Assembly (NCBI GenBank): GCA_946481205.1
Contig: CAMLNB010000148.1
Span: forward strand, 1-8,639
Direction: 5' to 3'
Source of the DNA: an uncultured Kangiella sp.
Lineage (GTDB): Bacteria; Pseudomonadota; Gammaproteobacteria; Enterobacterales; DSM-103792
DNA length: 8,639 nt
Under the pieces are notes generated by a model that saw nothing but the letters and a program-made list of their open reading frames with translations, was not told the DNA's origin and ran no database searches. A program made the translations under genes and the position numbers. Shown piece after piece: positions 1-6,301 of the stretch. Numbering within the stretch: the stretch's first letter is position 1; each line of letters opens with the position of its first letter.

Positions 1-581
1 ATTCGGTGATGGCAAAAGAATTGCCGAGCGCGCGCGGTCAAGGTGAGCCGCTGACCACGCGCTTCATTCCGGAACCGGGCGCCAGCTTCATCGCGACATT
101 GATGGGCGAAGACAAAGACACGTACCTGGTCGCAACTGATGGTGGTTATGGTTTTGTCACCACTTACGAAGACATGCTGGCCCGGAACAAGAACGGCAAG
201 ACGCTGCTGACCGTGCCGGAACACAGCAAAGTGCTGGTGCCAAAGCGGATTACCGATGTCGCCAAACAACTGGTTGCCTGTGCCTCCAACGATGGTCGCT
301 TGCTGGTGTTCCCGCTCAGCGAGCTGCCGCAAATGGCCAAAGGCAAAGGCAACAAAATGCTTGGCATCGATACCGCCCTGCTCGCGAAGCGCGAGGAGTG
401 GATGGTCGACATGGTCGTGCTCGGCAAGAAAGACAGCCTGATCATCGAAAGCGGCAAACGCAGCTTCACATTGAAGCCCGCCGATATCGAACACTACATT
501 GGTGAACGCGGCCGCCGCGGCAACAAGCTGCCGCGTGGTTTCCAAAAAGTGGATGGGCTGGCAGTGGACGTCAAGGATTGA
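1..581 (+). CDS. parC: DNA topoisomerase IV subunit A, C-terminal part (5' end outside window)
   Basis: Only the C-terminal region is present; the reading frame is already open at the left edge (first full codon at position 3) and stops with TGA at 579-581. ParC is the DNA-breaking subunit of topoisomerase IV, which decatenates daughter chromosomes with ParE. The visible part is the DNA-wrapping beta-pinwheel. It has the blade-like motif LPSARGQGEPLT near the start, then GYGFV and RNKNGK, then LPQMAKGKGNK, and ends with the family motif GERGRRG followed by LPRG. These resemble the tail of gammaproteobacterial ParC more than GyrA, which would carry a QRGGKG-type GyrA box. The protein ends soon after the last blade with a short tail (VDVKD). 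The ATG/GTG codons near position 6 are internal, not the start. It is a housekeeping gene and probably unrelated to the downstream operon; it marks the chromosomal flank. Confidence 0.95.
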   Translation, partial: SVMAKELPSARGQGEPLTTRFIPEPGASFIATLMGEDKDTYLVATDGGYGFVTTYEDMLARNKNGKTLLTVPEHSKVLVPKRITDVAKQLVACASNDGRLLVFPLSELPQMAKGKGNKMLGIDTALLAKREEWMVDMVVLGKKDSLIIESGKRSFTLKPADIEHYIGERGRRGNKLPRGFQKVDGLAVDVKD

Positions 582-633
582 GCGCCCTCGCATAACCTAC
601 AGCTGTGTATTTCTCGTCGTTTCGCTAGCTGAC

Positions 634-668
634 GCGGCAATACCTGAAATCAAATCAGGTATTGCCGC
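634..668. repeat. Perfect 14-bp inverted repeat, possible bidirectional terminator after parC
   Basis: GCGGCAATACCTGA (634-647) is exactly complementary to TCAGGTATTGCCGC (655-668), with a 7-base loop AATCAAA. It lies 52 bases after the parC stop, where a transcription terminator is expected. It is not a textbook intrinsic terminator, because no T-run follows it on either strand. It could instead be an mRNA 3'-end protecting hairpin, a REP-like element or a protein binding site. The symmetry is seen directly; the function is inferred. Confidence 0.6.
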
Positions 669-849
669 CGAACTCTTCGTAATCATTCCACCGATCAAAT
701 CAACGCAAGCACGCCTGTCGCATTGACAGTGCACGCACTCTCAATGTCCCGTCTCTGCTCCGACCATTAACAACACGCGTTAGATCAACGCCTTAGCGAA
801 TGCCAGCTACAGAACGTTATTTCGCGCGACGGTAAATATACATTTGCCA

Positions 850-863
850 TGTACGACAGTACA
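850..863. promoter_or_regulatory. TGTAC-N4-GTACA palindrome, possible operator
   Basis: TGTAC (850-854), GACA, GTACA (859-863) forms a short, perfectly symmetric site in the A/T-rich spacer, about 260 bases before the peptide gene. The size and symmetry suit a dimeric helix-turn-helix regulator. I cannot assign a regulator, and a single palindrome of this size can occur by chance. Confidence 0.25.
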
Positions 864-974
864 AAAAACAACAAAAGTCAATTGTGACCACTCACATTCA
901 ATCCGCTCGTGGCGGCGTATCGGATCCGCGCGACTGCGCTCTTGAGTCAACAACACGCGCACCGTTTTGCCGTA

Positions 975-1002
975 TTGCTGCAAAAAAAAATCTTTCTAGA
1001 AT
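975..1002 (+). promoter_or_regulatory. Possible sigma70 promoter of the peptide operon
   Basis: TTGCTG (975-980) is a weak -35 match with only TTG conserved. It is followed after 16 bases by TAGAAT (997-1002), a -10 hexamer matching the consensus at five of six positions. The spacer includes an A-run. Transcription would start near 1009 and give a leader of about 115 bases before the peptide ATG. The -10 overlaps the 8-bp palindrome TTCTAGAA. This is the best candidate I found by eye; others are possible. Confidence 0.35.
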
Positions 1003-1125
1003 CGGCCGCGCACACGCTGTGCAAATGGCGTTGTGGATATCGAACATGATCGTGAGTGAAGCCAATTCAGTTGCGATGCTGTTCGGTTAATCGTTCCAAA
1101 GTCAGATGAACTAAGGATGACAAAA

Positions 1126-1269
1126 ATGGAAAAAGCTCAAGAGAAAGTGCTCGATCTGCGTAACGTCGACATCGTTACCGAAGTGAAAGAGAAAGCCGGT
1201 GTTGCCAACGACGACACCGAAGAGTCGTTTGAAGTGTGGACCCTGACCACTGGCGGTATCCGCTGGTAA
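1126..1269 (+). CDS. Putative RiPP precursor peptide (47 aa)
   Basis: A 47-residue frame running ATG 1126 to TAA 1267-1269. AAGGA (1113-1117) lies 8 bases before this ATG, so it is preferred over the in-frame ATG at 1117, which has no ribosome binding site and would add MTK. The first half is charged and predicted helical, with hydrophobic residues in VLDLRNVDIV (8-17) that could bind an RRE domain. The second half is acidic and then ends in a short aromatic/hydroxylated tail: EVWTLTTGGIRW (36-47), with no Cys or His. The Gly-Gly at 43-44 is a possible C39 peptidase site but lies only three residues from the end; Ala-Gly at 24-25 is an alternative that would free a 22-residue product. It is the first gene of an operon of exporter, kinase and oxygenase genes, which is the main reason for calling it a precursor. 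I recognise no known family. Candidate modified residues are Ser34, Thr31/39/41/42, Arg46, and the Asp/Asn and Trp residues. Confidence 0.8.
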   Translation: MEKAQEKVLDLRNVDIVTEVKEKAGVANDDTEESFEVWTLTTGGIRW

Positions 1270-1296
1270 GCAACAGGTCGCAAGGCGCAAGCCAAA

Positions 1297-1326
1297 CCGC
1301 TGAATATCCCCCGTGAATATCAGCGG
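1297..1326 (+). other. Hairpin in the spacer after the precursor gene
   Basis: CCGCTGA (1297-1303) pairs with TCAGCGG (1320-1326). The stem extends inward by TAT/ATA after one bulged A, leaving a 9-base loop. It starts 28 bases after the precursor stop codon and has no T-run. It is likely an RNA structure protecting or defining the 3' end of the short peptide message; the function is inferred. Confidence 0.45.
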
Positions 1327-1353
1327 GCAGCGACCGTTGTAAAGGTGTCTTCA

Positions 1354-1388
1354 GCCCCATCCGGCGACTTCACTGTGTCGGATGGGGT
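1354..1388 (+). terminator. GC-rich hairpin before the export genes, possible leaky terminator/attenuator
   Basis: CCCCATCCG (1355-1363) is perfectly complementary to CGGATGGGG (1379-1387), and the stem can extend on both sides with G-U and C-G pairs to 1354-1366/1376-1388. Only TCTT follows, so this is at best a weak intrinsic terminator. Its place between the small peptide gene and the downstream genes fits the partial terminators often found after RiPP precursor genes, which keep peptide mRNA in excess of enzyme mRNA. A third small stem, GCAAGC/GCTTGC, follows at 1399-1415. Confidence 0.5.
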
Positions 1389-1462
1389 CTTGGCAGCAGC
1401 AAGCCCTGTGCTTGCGCCGTGTTGCTAACCACGAGAGTGATAAGCGAGTCACCGACAGAACT

Positions 1463-2674
1463 ATGAAAGTTCCGGGCTTTTCCAACATCGAACGTTTGTT
1501 CGCACTGACCGTACTTGGCTTCATGCTGCTGCTGATGGCGCTGCTGAGCTGGGTCAAAGTCAATGATTACGTCGATGACGTGACCGGGAAAATTGTCACG
1601 GTCTCCCCACCGGTAAAGCTGATTGCCGAGGAACAGGCAATCATTCAGAAGGTATGGGTCAAGCGCGACCAGCAGGTGCGCAAAGGCGACATTCTGGTTG
1701 AGTTTGACCGTGAAGAGTCGCTTTCAGAGCAGCAGCAGCTGCAGGCGGATATGGCGAAATACCAGCGTGAAATCGCGGTCAAGACACAAGAAGAAAAGAT
1801 CCTTGAGGAAAAGCTCAAGATCAACAAACGCATGATCGCGGAGAAAGCCGCGCTGCAGCGAATTAGCCAGAAACGCGCCACGATTGAGGCCAAATCGGCG
1901 GCTGACAAAGCGGCTGAAATTGATCATCTTGAGACGGTTTCTCGGCAGATCCTGAGGAATACCGCGAAGCACATGGATGACCCAAGATTCTCCAGCCTGG
2001 ACAAGATGAAGATCCTTGCCGACGCGCACAACAATCTGCGCGACATGAGCGAGCTGAGCAGCAACGCCAAGAGTGTGCTGCTGGACGCCGAGGAAGCGGC
2101 CAGAAAATACGCAATCGAAATCGCCTTGCTGGAAAAGGAGAATCTGCAGCTGGAATTGGACCGCCAACGGCTCGGCGGCGATCTGGCCGATTCCCACAAT
2201 GAACTGGCCAAGTTGACGATACGGCAGAGTGCTGTGGCCAAGCGCCTTGAGCGTCTGGTTCTGCGGGCACCAGTAGACGGACAGGTGGTCTTTGTCGCCG
2301 ACAGTTTACTGCGGTCAAATATCGCCAAAAGCAACGAAGAACTGCTGGTGATTCAGGCAGAAGGCGCGGTACTGCAAGCGGAACTGAGCATGACCGATGA
2401 GCAATACAAAGATGCCAGAGTAGGCCAACGCGTCAATCTGGAGCTGTACGCCTGGAACCACTATCGACATGGCGTGGTGAGCGGTCGAATCATCGATGTC
2501 AGCAAAGACAAAATCACGACGCCAAGCTTCGACCGGCCGGCCTTCATCGCCAGAGTGGAGCTACCGGTAAAAGCAGGCTTGGATCTGCGAACCGGCTTCA
2601 GTCTGAAAGCCAAGATCATTCTTGGTCGTATCTCGCTCTATCACTATCTGCTGAAAAAGCTGAATCTGGGCTGA
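1463..2674 (+). CDS. HlyD-family membrane fusion protein (periplasmic adaptor of the exporter)
   Basis: A 403-residue adaptor that links an inner-membrane ABC exporter to an outer-membrane TolC-type channel. Residues 12-31 form a single hydrophobic membrane anchor after a short cytoplasmic end. The first biotinyl-lipoyl half-motif follows (VKRDQQVRKGDILVEFD, about 66-82, with the typical Lys-Gly-Asp), then a long Gln/Glu/Lys/Leu-rich coiled coil at about 85-262. The second half-motif is LRAPVDGQVV (267-276), and a beta-barrel-like C-terminus follows. I chose ATG 1463 because it puts the anchor near the N-terminus as in HlyD/CvaA proteins. The frame extends upstream to ATG 1382, but that would add 27 residues and lies inside the hairpin. 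The ribosome binding site is weak. The stop is one base before the next gene's ATG, so the two are probably translationally coupled. The cargo is inferred from context to be the small peptide. Confidence 0.9.
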   Translation: MKVPGFSNIERLFALTVLGFMLLLMALLSWVKVNDYVDDVTGKIVTVSPPVKLIAEEQAIIQKVWVKRDQQVRKGDILVEFDREESLSEQQQLQADMAKYQREIAVKTQEEKILEEKLKINKRMIAEKAALQRISQKRATIEAKSAADKAAEIDHLETVSRQILRNTAKHMDDPRFSSLDKMKILADAHNNLRDMSELSSNAKSVLLDAEEAARKYAIEIALLEKENLQLELDRQRLGGDLADSHNELAKLTIRQSAVAKRLERLVLRAPVDGQVVFVADSLLRSNIAKSNEELLVIQAEGAVLQAELSMTDEQYKDARVGQRVNLELYAWNHYRHGVVSGRIIDVSKDKITTPSFDRPAFIARVELPVKAGLDLRTGFSLKAKIILGRISLYHYLLKKLNLG

Positions 2675-2675
2675 T

Positions 2676-5144
2676 ATGAACCGCATAGTTGCTCATCTGA
2701 AGAAAAGCAGATTACTGCGCAAACTGCAGCCCTACGGCGAGCGGCAGTTGGCGAAAAATGACTGTGGGGTGTCGGTCCTGCAAACCATCCTGCGGCTCAA
2801 TGGCGAACACATTCAGCGTCATCAAATTCGCGATGCGATGCTATTGGACGAGGAAGGCAGCAGCTTTGAAGACCTGCGTCACTATCTGGGTCAGCATGGT
2901 GTCCAGAGCCGGTATCGGATCATGGAGTTGGGCTCGGCTTCGCCCGAGCAGCTCAAAACCATGCTGCCATGTGTCGCCATGGTGCAGACCACCCGGTACA
3001 AGCACTATGTGCTGGTTCAGGAGGTCGTCGGCAGCGACGTTATTGTCATGGACCCTGCGAATGGCACCTTCGAAAGTCGCGATTTCAACCAATTCATCGC
3101 CAGCTTGGCCCGCATCAGTACGCAAGCAGATGAGCAGCTGGCCTATGCTTACATGGCCCAGGCAGTTGAGCGGCAATTGCAGGAACATGCCATTGAGCTG
3201 GTTGCACCGCTCAGTCGGGAAAAAACTGTCTCCTATTACAATCGGCTGAAATATCACGAATGGCTCACCAGCCAACTGCCGTCGCATGACCCGGCGCGTT
3301 CAGCAACATTCCTGCAAGAATTGCTGGCCAGCGATGATGAATCGATCATCCCATCGCGATTCAAAACCTTCCGGCTGACGGCCACTGACTTGGCCGTCAA
3401 AAGTCCGGTGCTGATGCAGTTCACGCTATCCGGTAAGAATCCTGCTGTTGCGGAACCCACCCAGACGGAACCAGTACCGCGCTTGCTGGGAATGATCCTG
3501 CAACACCGGCAGTTACGGCGCGACCTACTTTTCTATCTCGGACTCGGTTTTCTGACCTCGCTCCTGGCTCTGCTGGTGGTTTACGCCAACCAGATTCTGA
3601 TCGATGAAATCATTCCTACCCGGGAGTTGGGTTCTCTGTACGTTTTCATAGGATGCCTCTTCTTCTTCCGGGCGTTTGAACTGAGTCAGCATGTGATTCG
3701 GACCTTGTTCGAGATCCGGATCGGGCAATCGGTCGACAAATGGCTGGTCGACACCTTCAATCGGACGGTTCTGCATGCAGAAAGCGAGGATGTGGCGAGC
3801 TATACCCGTGGTGAGCTGACTCAGCGCATGAACGATGTACTCCGAATTAAAACGGTTATCTCTGGCTACATCAACGACTACATTTTCAATGTCTTCATCG
3901 TACTGTTTGCCGGGCTGATGAGTCTGCGTATCTATCAGAGTGCGGCTTTGGTGATTATCGTGGTCAGTGCAGCCTATTATCTGCTGCTGCGAAAATCGAC
4001 CCGCTACGTCAAACAACTGGAGTCGACCCGATTCACGCGAAAAGGTGAGCTGATAACAACGCATCTGAATGTGGTTGACGGTCATTCCACGATAAAGAAA
4101 AGCCAGACGGAACAGCGCTTCTTTGAGCGCCAGCACGGCCGACTGCTCGAATACCTTGATGTGCAGCGGCGCAGTCAGCTGGCCAGTCAGTTGCTGGCGT
4201 TCTTGCCGCGTTTCATTGCTATCTGCGGTTCGCTGACCATCGCCATGCTCGCTACTCGTGCGCACGTTTTGCACAATGAGTTGTCGATGGGTCAGATATT
4301 CACTTTGGTTGCGCTGGGTGAAATGGCTTTCCTGGCGCTGCGTACCATCCTGAAGACGCAGATCAATCTGCAAGAACAGGCGGTTGTCATCGACCGTTTC
4401 TTCGAGCTGGTTAGGTTATCTGCGGCGCCCAGCAGCGCCGATGCCGATCGTGAAGTGCGGCGGGTGGAGATCAGCGGCCTTCACTACGCTTACCCGGGAA
4501 AGGGCTTCACGCTATCTGTGCCTTCCCTCACCTTACTGTCTGGCGACCGCATTCTGCTGGAGGGAGGGAATGGCTCTGGAAAATCGACGCTGCTGAAAAT
4601 TCTGTCTGGTCTGCTGCAACGTCATGTGGCAGGCGATCTCGTTTTTTATGATGCGGATGGTGTGCCATTGACAAAAGTCGACGGCTTCGGACGCGTTGCC
4701 ATCATTCGCGCTGAAGACAAGATCTTCAACGATACCGTCCAGTTCAACGTGGTGTTCCATCACTCTCGTCGGGTGCCGGATATCTATCGCTGCGCCCGGG
4801 ATGTTGGTGCTGATGATTTCATTTCGCCACGGAAGTTTGCCATCGATGCCCTCGTTCATGACCATGGCGCCAATTTGTCTACCGGTCAGCGCCGCAAGCT
4901 GTTGCTGATGCGTGGCTTGTTGGCTGAGTCAGATGTGGTGATATTCGACGAAATATTTCGCGGCATTGACGCAGAGTCAAAGAAGAAAATAATCGAAACG
5001 CTAAATCGCTATGCACCGGAAAAGATCATCATCTACACCAGTCATGAGCCTGTTGATGGCTTGCGGTTGAATCGTCGGCTACTGCTGGACGGGGGCATCC
5101 TGTCTGAATCCGGTGGTCAGGTGATGAGCAAACTCATTGGTTAG
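2676..5144 (+). CDS. Peptidase-containing ABC transporter (C39 peptidase, exporter membrane domain, ATPase)
   Basis: An 822-residue bacteriocin/RiPP type exporter that cleaves the leader from its cargo and pumps it across the inner membrane. The N-terminal C39 domain (about 1-150) has an intact catalytic set: Gln24 and Cys30 in QLAKNDCG, His110 in YKHYVLV, Asp126 in MDPANG. Membrane helices begin near residue 283. The ATPase has Walker A GGNGSGKST (630-638), signature LSTGQ (734-738, Thr in place of the usual Gly), Walker B VVIFDE (Asp758, Glu759) and H-loop His790. Two features are odd. About 120 residues separate the peptidase from the first membrane helix, much more than usual, which explains the length above the typical 700-740. 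At the Q-loop (IIRAEDKIF, around residue 679) the expected Gln appears to be Ala. The start follows the adaptor stop by one base (TGATATG). The stop overlaps the ribosome binding site of the kinase gene. The intact peptidase implies a leader-bearing substrate, best matched by the 47-residue peptide. Confidence 0.93.
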   Translation: MNRIVAHLKKSRLLRKLQPYGERQLAKNDCGVSVLQTILRLNGEHIQRHQIRDAMLLDEEGSSFEDLRHYLGQHGVQSRYRIMELGSASPEQLKTMLPCVAMVQTTRYKHYVLVQEVVGSDVIVMDPANGTFESRDFNQFIASLARISTQADEQLAYAYMAQAVERQLQEHAIELVAPLSREKTVSYYNRLKYHEWLTSQLPSHDPARSATFLQELLASDDESIIPSRFKTFRLTATDLAVKSPVLMQFTLSGKNPAVAEPTQTEPVPRLLGMILQHRQLRRDLLFYLGLGFLTSLLALLVVYANQILIDEIIPTRELGSLYVFIGCLFFFRAFELSQHVIRTLFEIRIGQSVDKWLVDTFNRTVLHAESEDVASYTRGELTQRMNDVLRIKTVISGYINDYIFNVFIVLFAGLMSLRIYQSAALVIIVVSAAYYLLLRKSTRYVKQLESTRFTRKGELITTHLNVVDGHSTIKKSQTEQRFFERQHGRLLEYLDVQRRSQLASQLLAFLPRFIAICGSLTIAMLATRAHVLHNELSMGQIFTLVALGEMAFLALRTILKTQINLQEQAVVIDRFFELVRLSAAPSSADADREVRRVEISGLHYAYPGKGFTLSVPSLTLLSGDRILLEGGNGSGKSTLLKILSGLLQRHVAGDLVFYDADGVPLTKVDGFGRVAIIRAEDKIFNDTVQFNVVFHHSRRVPDIYRCARDVGADDFISPRKFAIDALVHDHGANLSTGQRRKLLLMRGLLAESDVVIFDEIFRGIDAESKKKIIETLNRYAPEKIIIYTSHEPVDGLRLNRRLLLDGGILSESGGQVMSKLIG

Positions 5145-5152
5145 GAGAGACC

Positions 5153-6301
5153 ATGCAGGATTTGCATACGGAAACAAGCCCTTTGGTGCTGTCGCCACTG
5201 GTCCGGTTTGTCCGGCAAGGCGATACGGTGTCTGCGCGGGTCAAGCGTGGTGAGTCGGAAACCATATTCAATATCGATGAGAATATCTATAGCTTCCTGA
5301 GTAACTTCCGGCGACCCACATCGCTGGCGGATGTCGCTATGCGCATGGAACAGGAAGGGTATCAGCGCGCCAATATTCTCGCCTTTGGCAAGCAGATCAT
5401 GAAAACGCCACTGCTGCAGTTTTGTGCTGCAGCAGACGGGCCCGATGTATTGTCGGATATGTTCAAGGAACTTGGGTTGACGCTACTGACGGCTTTCAAG
5501 GACAAGAAGTTCGAAGGCGTATATCGGGTGGCGAATGCGGCTGGTGACAGCTTCGTGCTCAAGTTATTGAAGTCGCGACAGGTTTCTGCTGGTTATGAGC
5601 ATGAAGTCTATGACCAGCTGCGCAATGAGTTCGATGTGCTGCACCAGCTCGGGGACAAGGCGCCTGTAGTCAAGGTGCATCAATTCTTTGATGCACCGTA
5701 TCCACGATTCAGCATGGAATATCTGGACGGAGTAAAGCTCACAGATTGTCTCGGGAACACGTTGGAGTTGGCCACACGTCGGGATATCGCCGTCCAGATC
5801 TTGACCGCGTTGGCCCGTTTTCATGATGCCGGGTTCATACATGGTGATGTCCACACTTCCAACTTTATGGTTTGCCGACACAATCGCGTTGTGCTGATTG
5901 ATCTGGATTGCTCGTTTCGCATCGGCACTACTGAGCCGCCTCGGATTGGAGGCGCTGCACATTTTCTGCCGCCGGAACGGACGGTCGAACACTGGTTTGA
6001 AAAGAATGCGATACCGCCGGATCGACGCTCAGACATTTATCAGACGGGTGTGACGCTGCATTTCGTCCTCACTGGCCGGCCACCGTTTCGCGGTGAAACC
6101 ATGACTGAGCTGGTGCGAGCTATTCGCGCCGGCGAATACACCGGAGCGGCATATACCAAAGAGAAGGAGCCTATTCCAGGCGCGGTCAGCGACATGCTGG
6201 CGGCCATGCTGACAACCCATCCTTCAGGTCGTCCCGATTCATTGCATCAGGTATTAACGGTTTTCTCGGCTTGGGCTCAAGGAGCATATGATGAGCGCTG
6301 A
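5153..6301 (+). CDS. RRE (PqqD-like)-protein kinase fusion, putative peptide-modifying kinase
   Basis: 382 residues in two parts. Residues about 10-92 look like a PqqD/RiPP-recognition winged helix: beta-hairpin strands (LVRFVRQGDTVSARV), then FNIDENIYSFLSNF, then the turn RRPTSLADVAMRM, and a closing helix ending TPLLQF. Residues about 106-375 are a Hanks-type kinase. The ATP Lys is probably Lys137 (FVLKLLK), with Glu149, Glu151 or Glu159 as the helix C partner. The catalytic loop is HGDVHTSN (His230, Asp232, Asn237), the metal-binding motif is LIDLD in place of DFG (Asp250), PPE is at 273-275, and helix F is SDIYQTG (Asp294). The glycine-rich loop is degenerate (KDKKFEGVYRV), but the catalytic residues are present, so activity is likely. 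No lanthionine cyclase follows, unlike class III/IV lanthipeptide synthetases. ATG 5153 is set by AGGAG at 5143-5147. The end overlaps the oxygenase gene. My inference is that it binds the precursor leader and phosphorylates a Ser/Thr; the RRE call rests on pattern, not an alignment. Confidence 0.85.
   Translation: MQDLHTETSPLVLSPLVRFVRQGDTVSARVKRGESETIFNIDENIYSFLSNFRRPTSLADVAMRMEQEGYQRANILAFGKQIMKTPLLQFCAAADGPDVLSDMFKELGLTLLTAFKDKKFEGVYRVANAAGDSFVLKLLKSRQVSAGYEHEVYDQLRNEFDVLHQLGDKAPVVKVHQFFDAPYPRFSMEYLDGVKLTDCLGNTLELATRRDIAVQILTALARFHDAGFIHGDVHTSNFMVCRHNRVVLIDLDCSFRIGTTEPPRIGGAAHFLPPERTVEHWFEKNAIPPDRRSDIYQTGVTLHFVLTGRPPFRGETMTELVRAIRAGEYTGAAYTKEKEPIPGAVSDMLAAMLTTHPSGRPDSLHQVLTVFSAWAQGAYDER

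Larger units (their letters stand above)
582..1125. other. Long non-coding spacer between parC and the peptide operon
   Basis: About 540 bases without a convincing gene, richer in A/T than the flanking coding regions, including a run of nine A at 982-990. It contains the 14-bp inverted repeat at 634-668, the TGTAC-N4-GTACA palindrome at 850-863, a possible promoter at 975-1002, and an 11-base direct repeat (AACAACACGCG at 769-779 and 949-959). The short open frames here lack ribosome binding sites and have unremarkable translations. It most likely holds the end of the parC transcript and the control region of the operon that begins with the small peptide gene. Confidence 0.7.

Noticed and set aside
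499..726. A 75-codon frame overlapping the end of parC
   Set aside because: It reads out of frame through parC and then through the inverted repeat. Its first part is a shadow of the parC coding sequence and it has no start signal.
884..1090. A 68-codon open frame starting at GTG 884 in the spacer
   Set aside because: No ribosome binding site, no leader-like or domain-like pattern, and it spans the probable promoter and the A-run. Treated as non-coding.
1382..1462. N-terminal extension of the adaptor protein from ATG 1382
   Set aside because: The ATG lies inside the right arm of the 1354-1388 hairpin, has no ribosome binding site, and would put 27 atypical residues before the membrane anchor.
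3525..4373. A 282-codon frame on the - strand inside the transporter gene
   Set aside because: It is antisense to the well-supported membrane domain of the ABC transporter. Its Gln/Arg-rich translation has no recognisable pattern. Shadow frame.
5153..6301. Class III/IV lanthipeptide synthetase
   Set aside because: The protein has a kinase-like domain, but there is no lyase domain before it and no LanC-like cyclase after it. The N-terminus is winged-helix-like and the precursor has no Cys for lanthionine formation.
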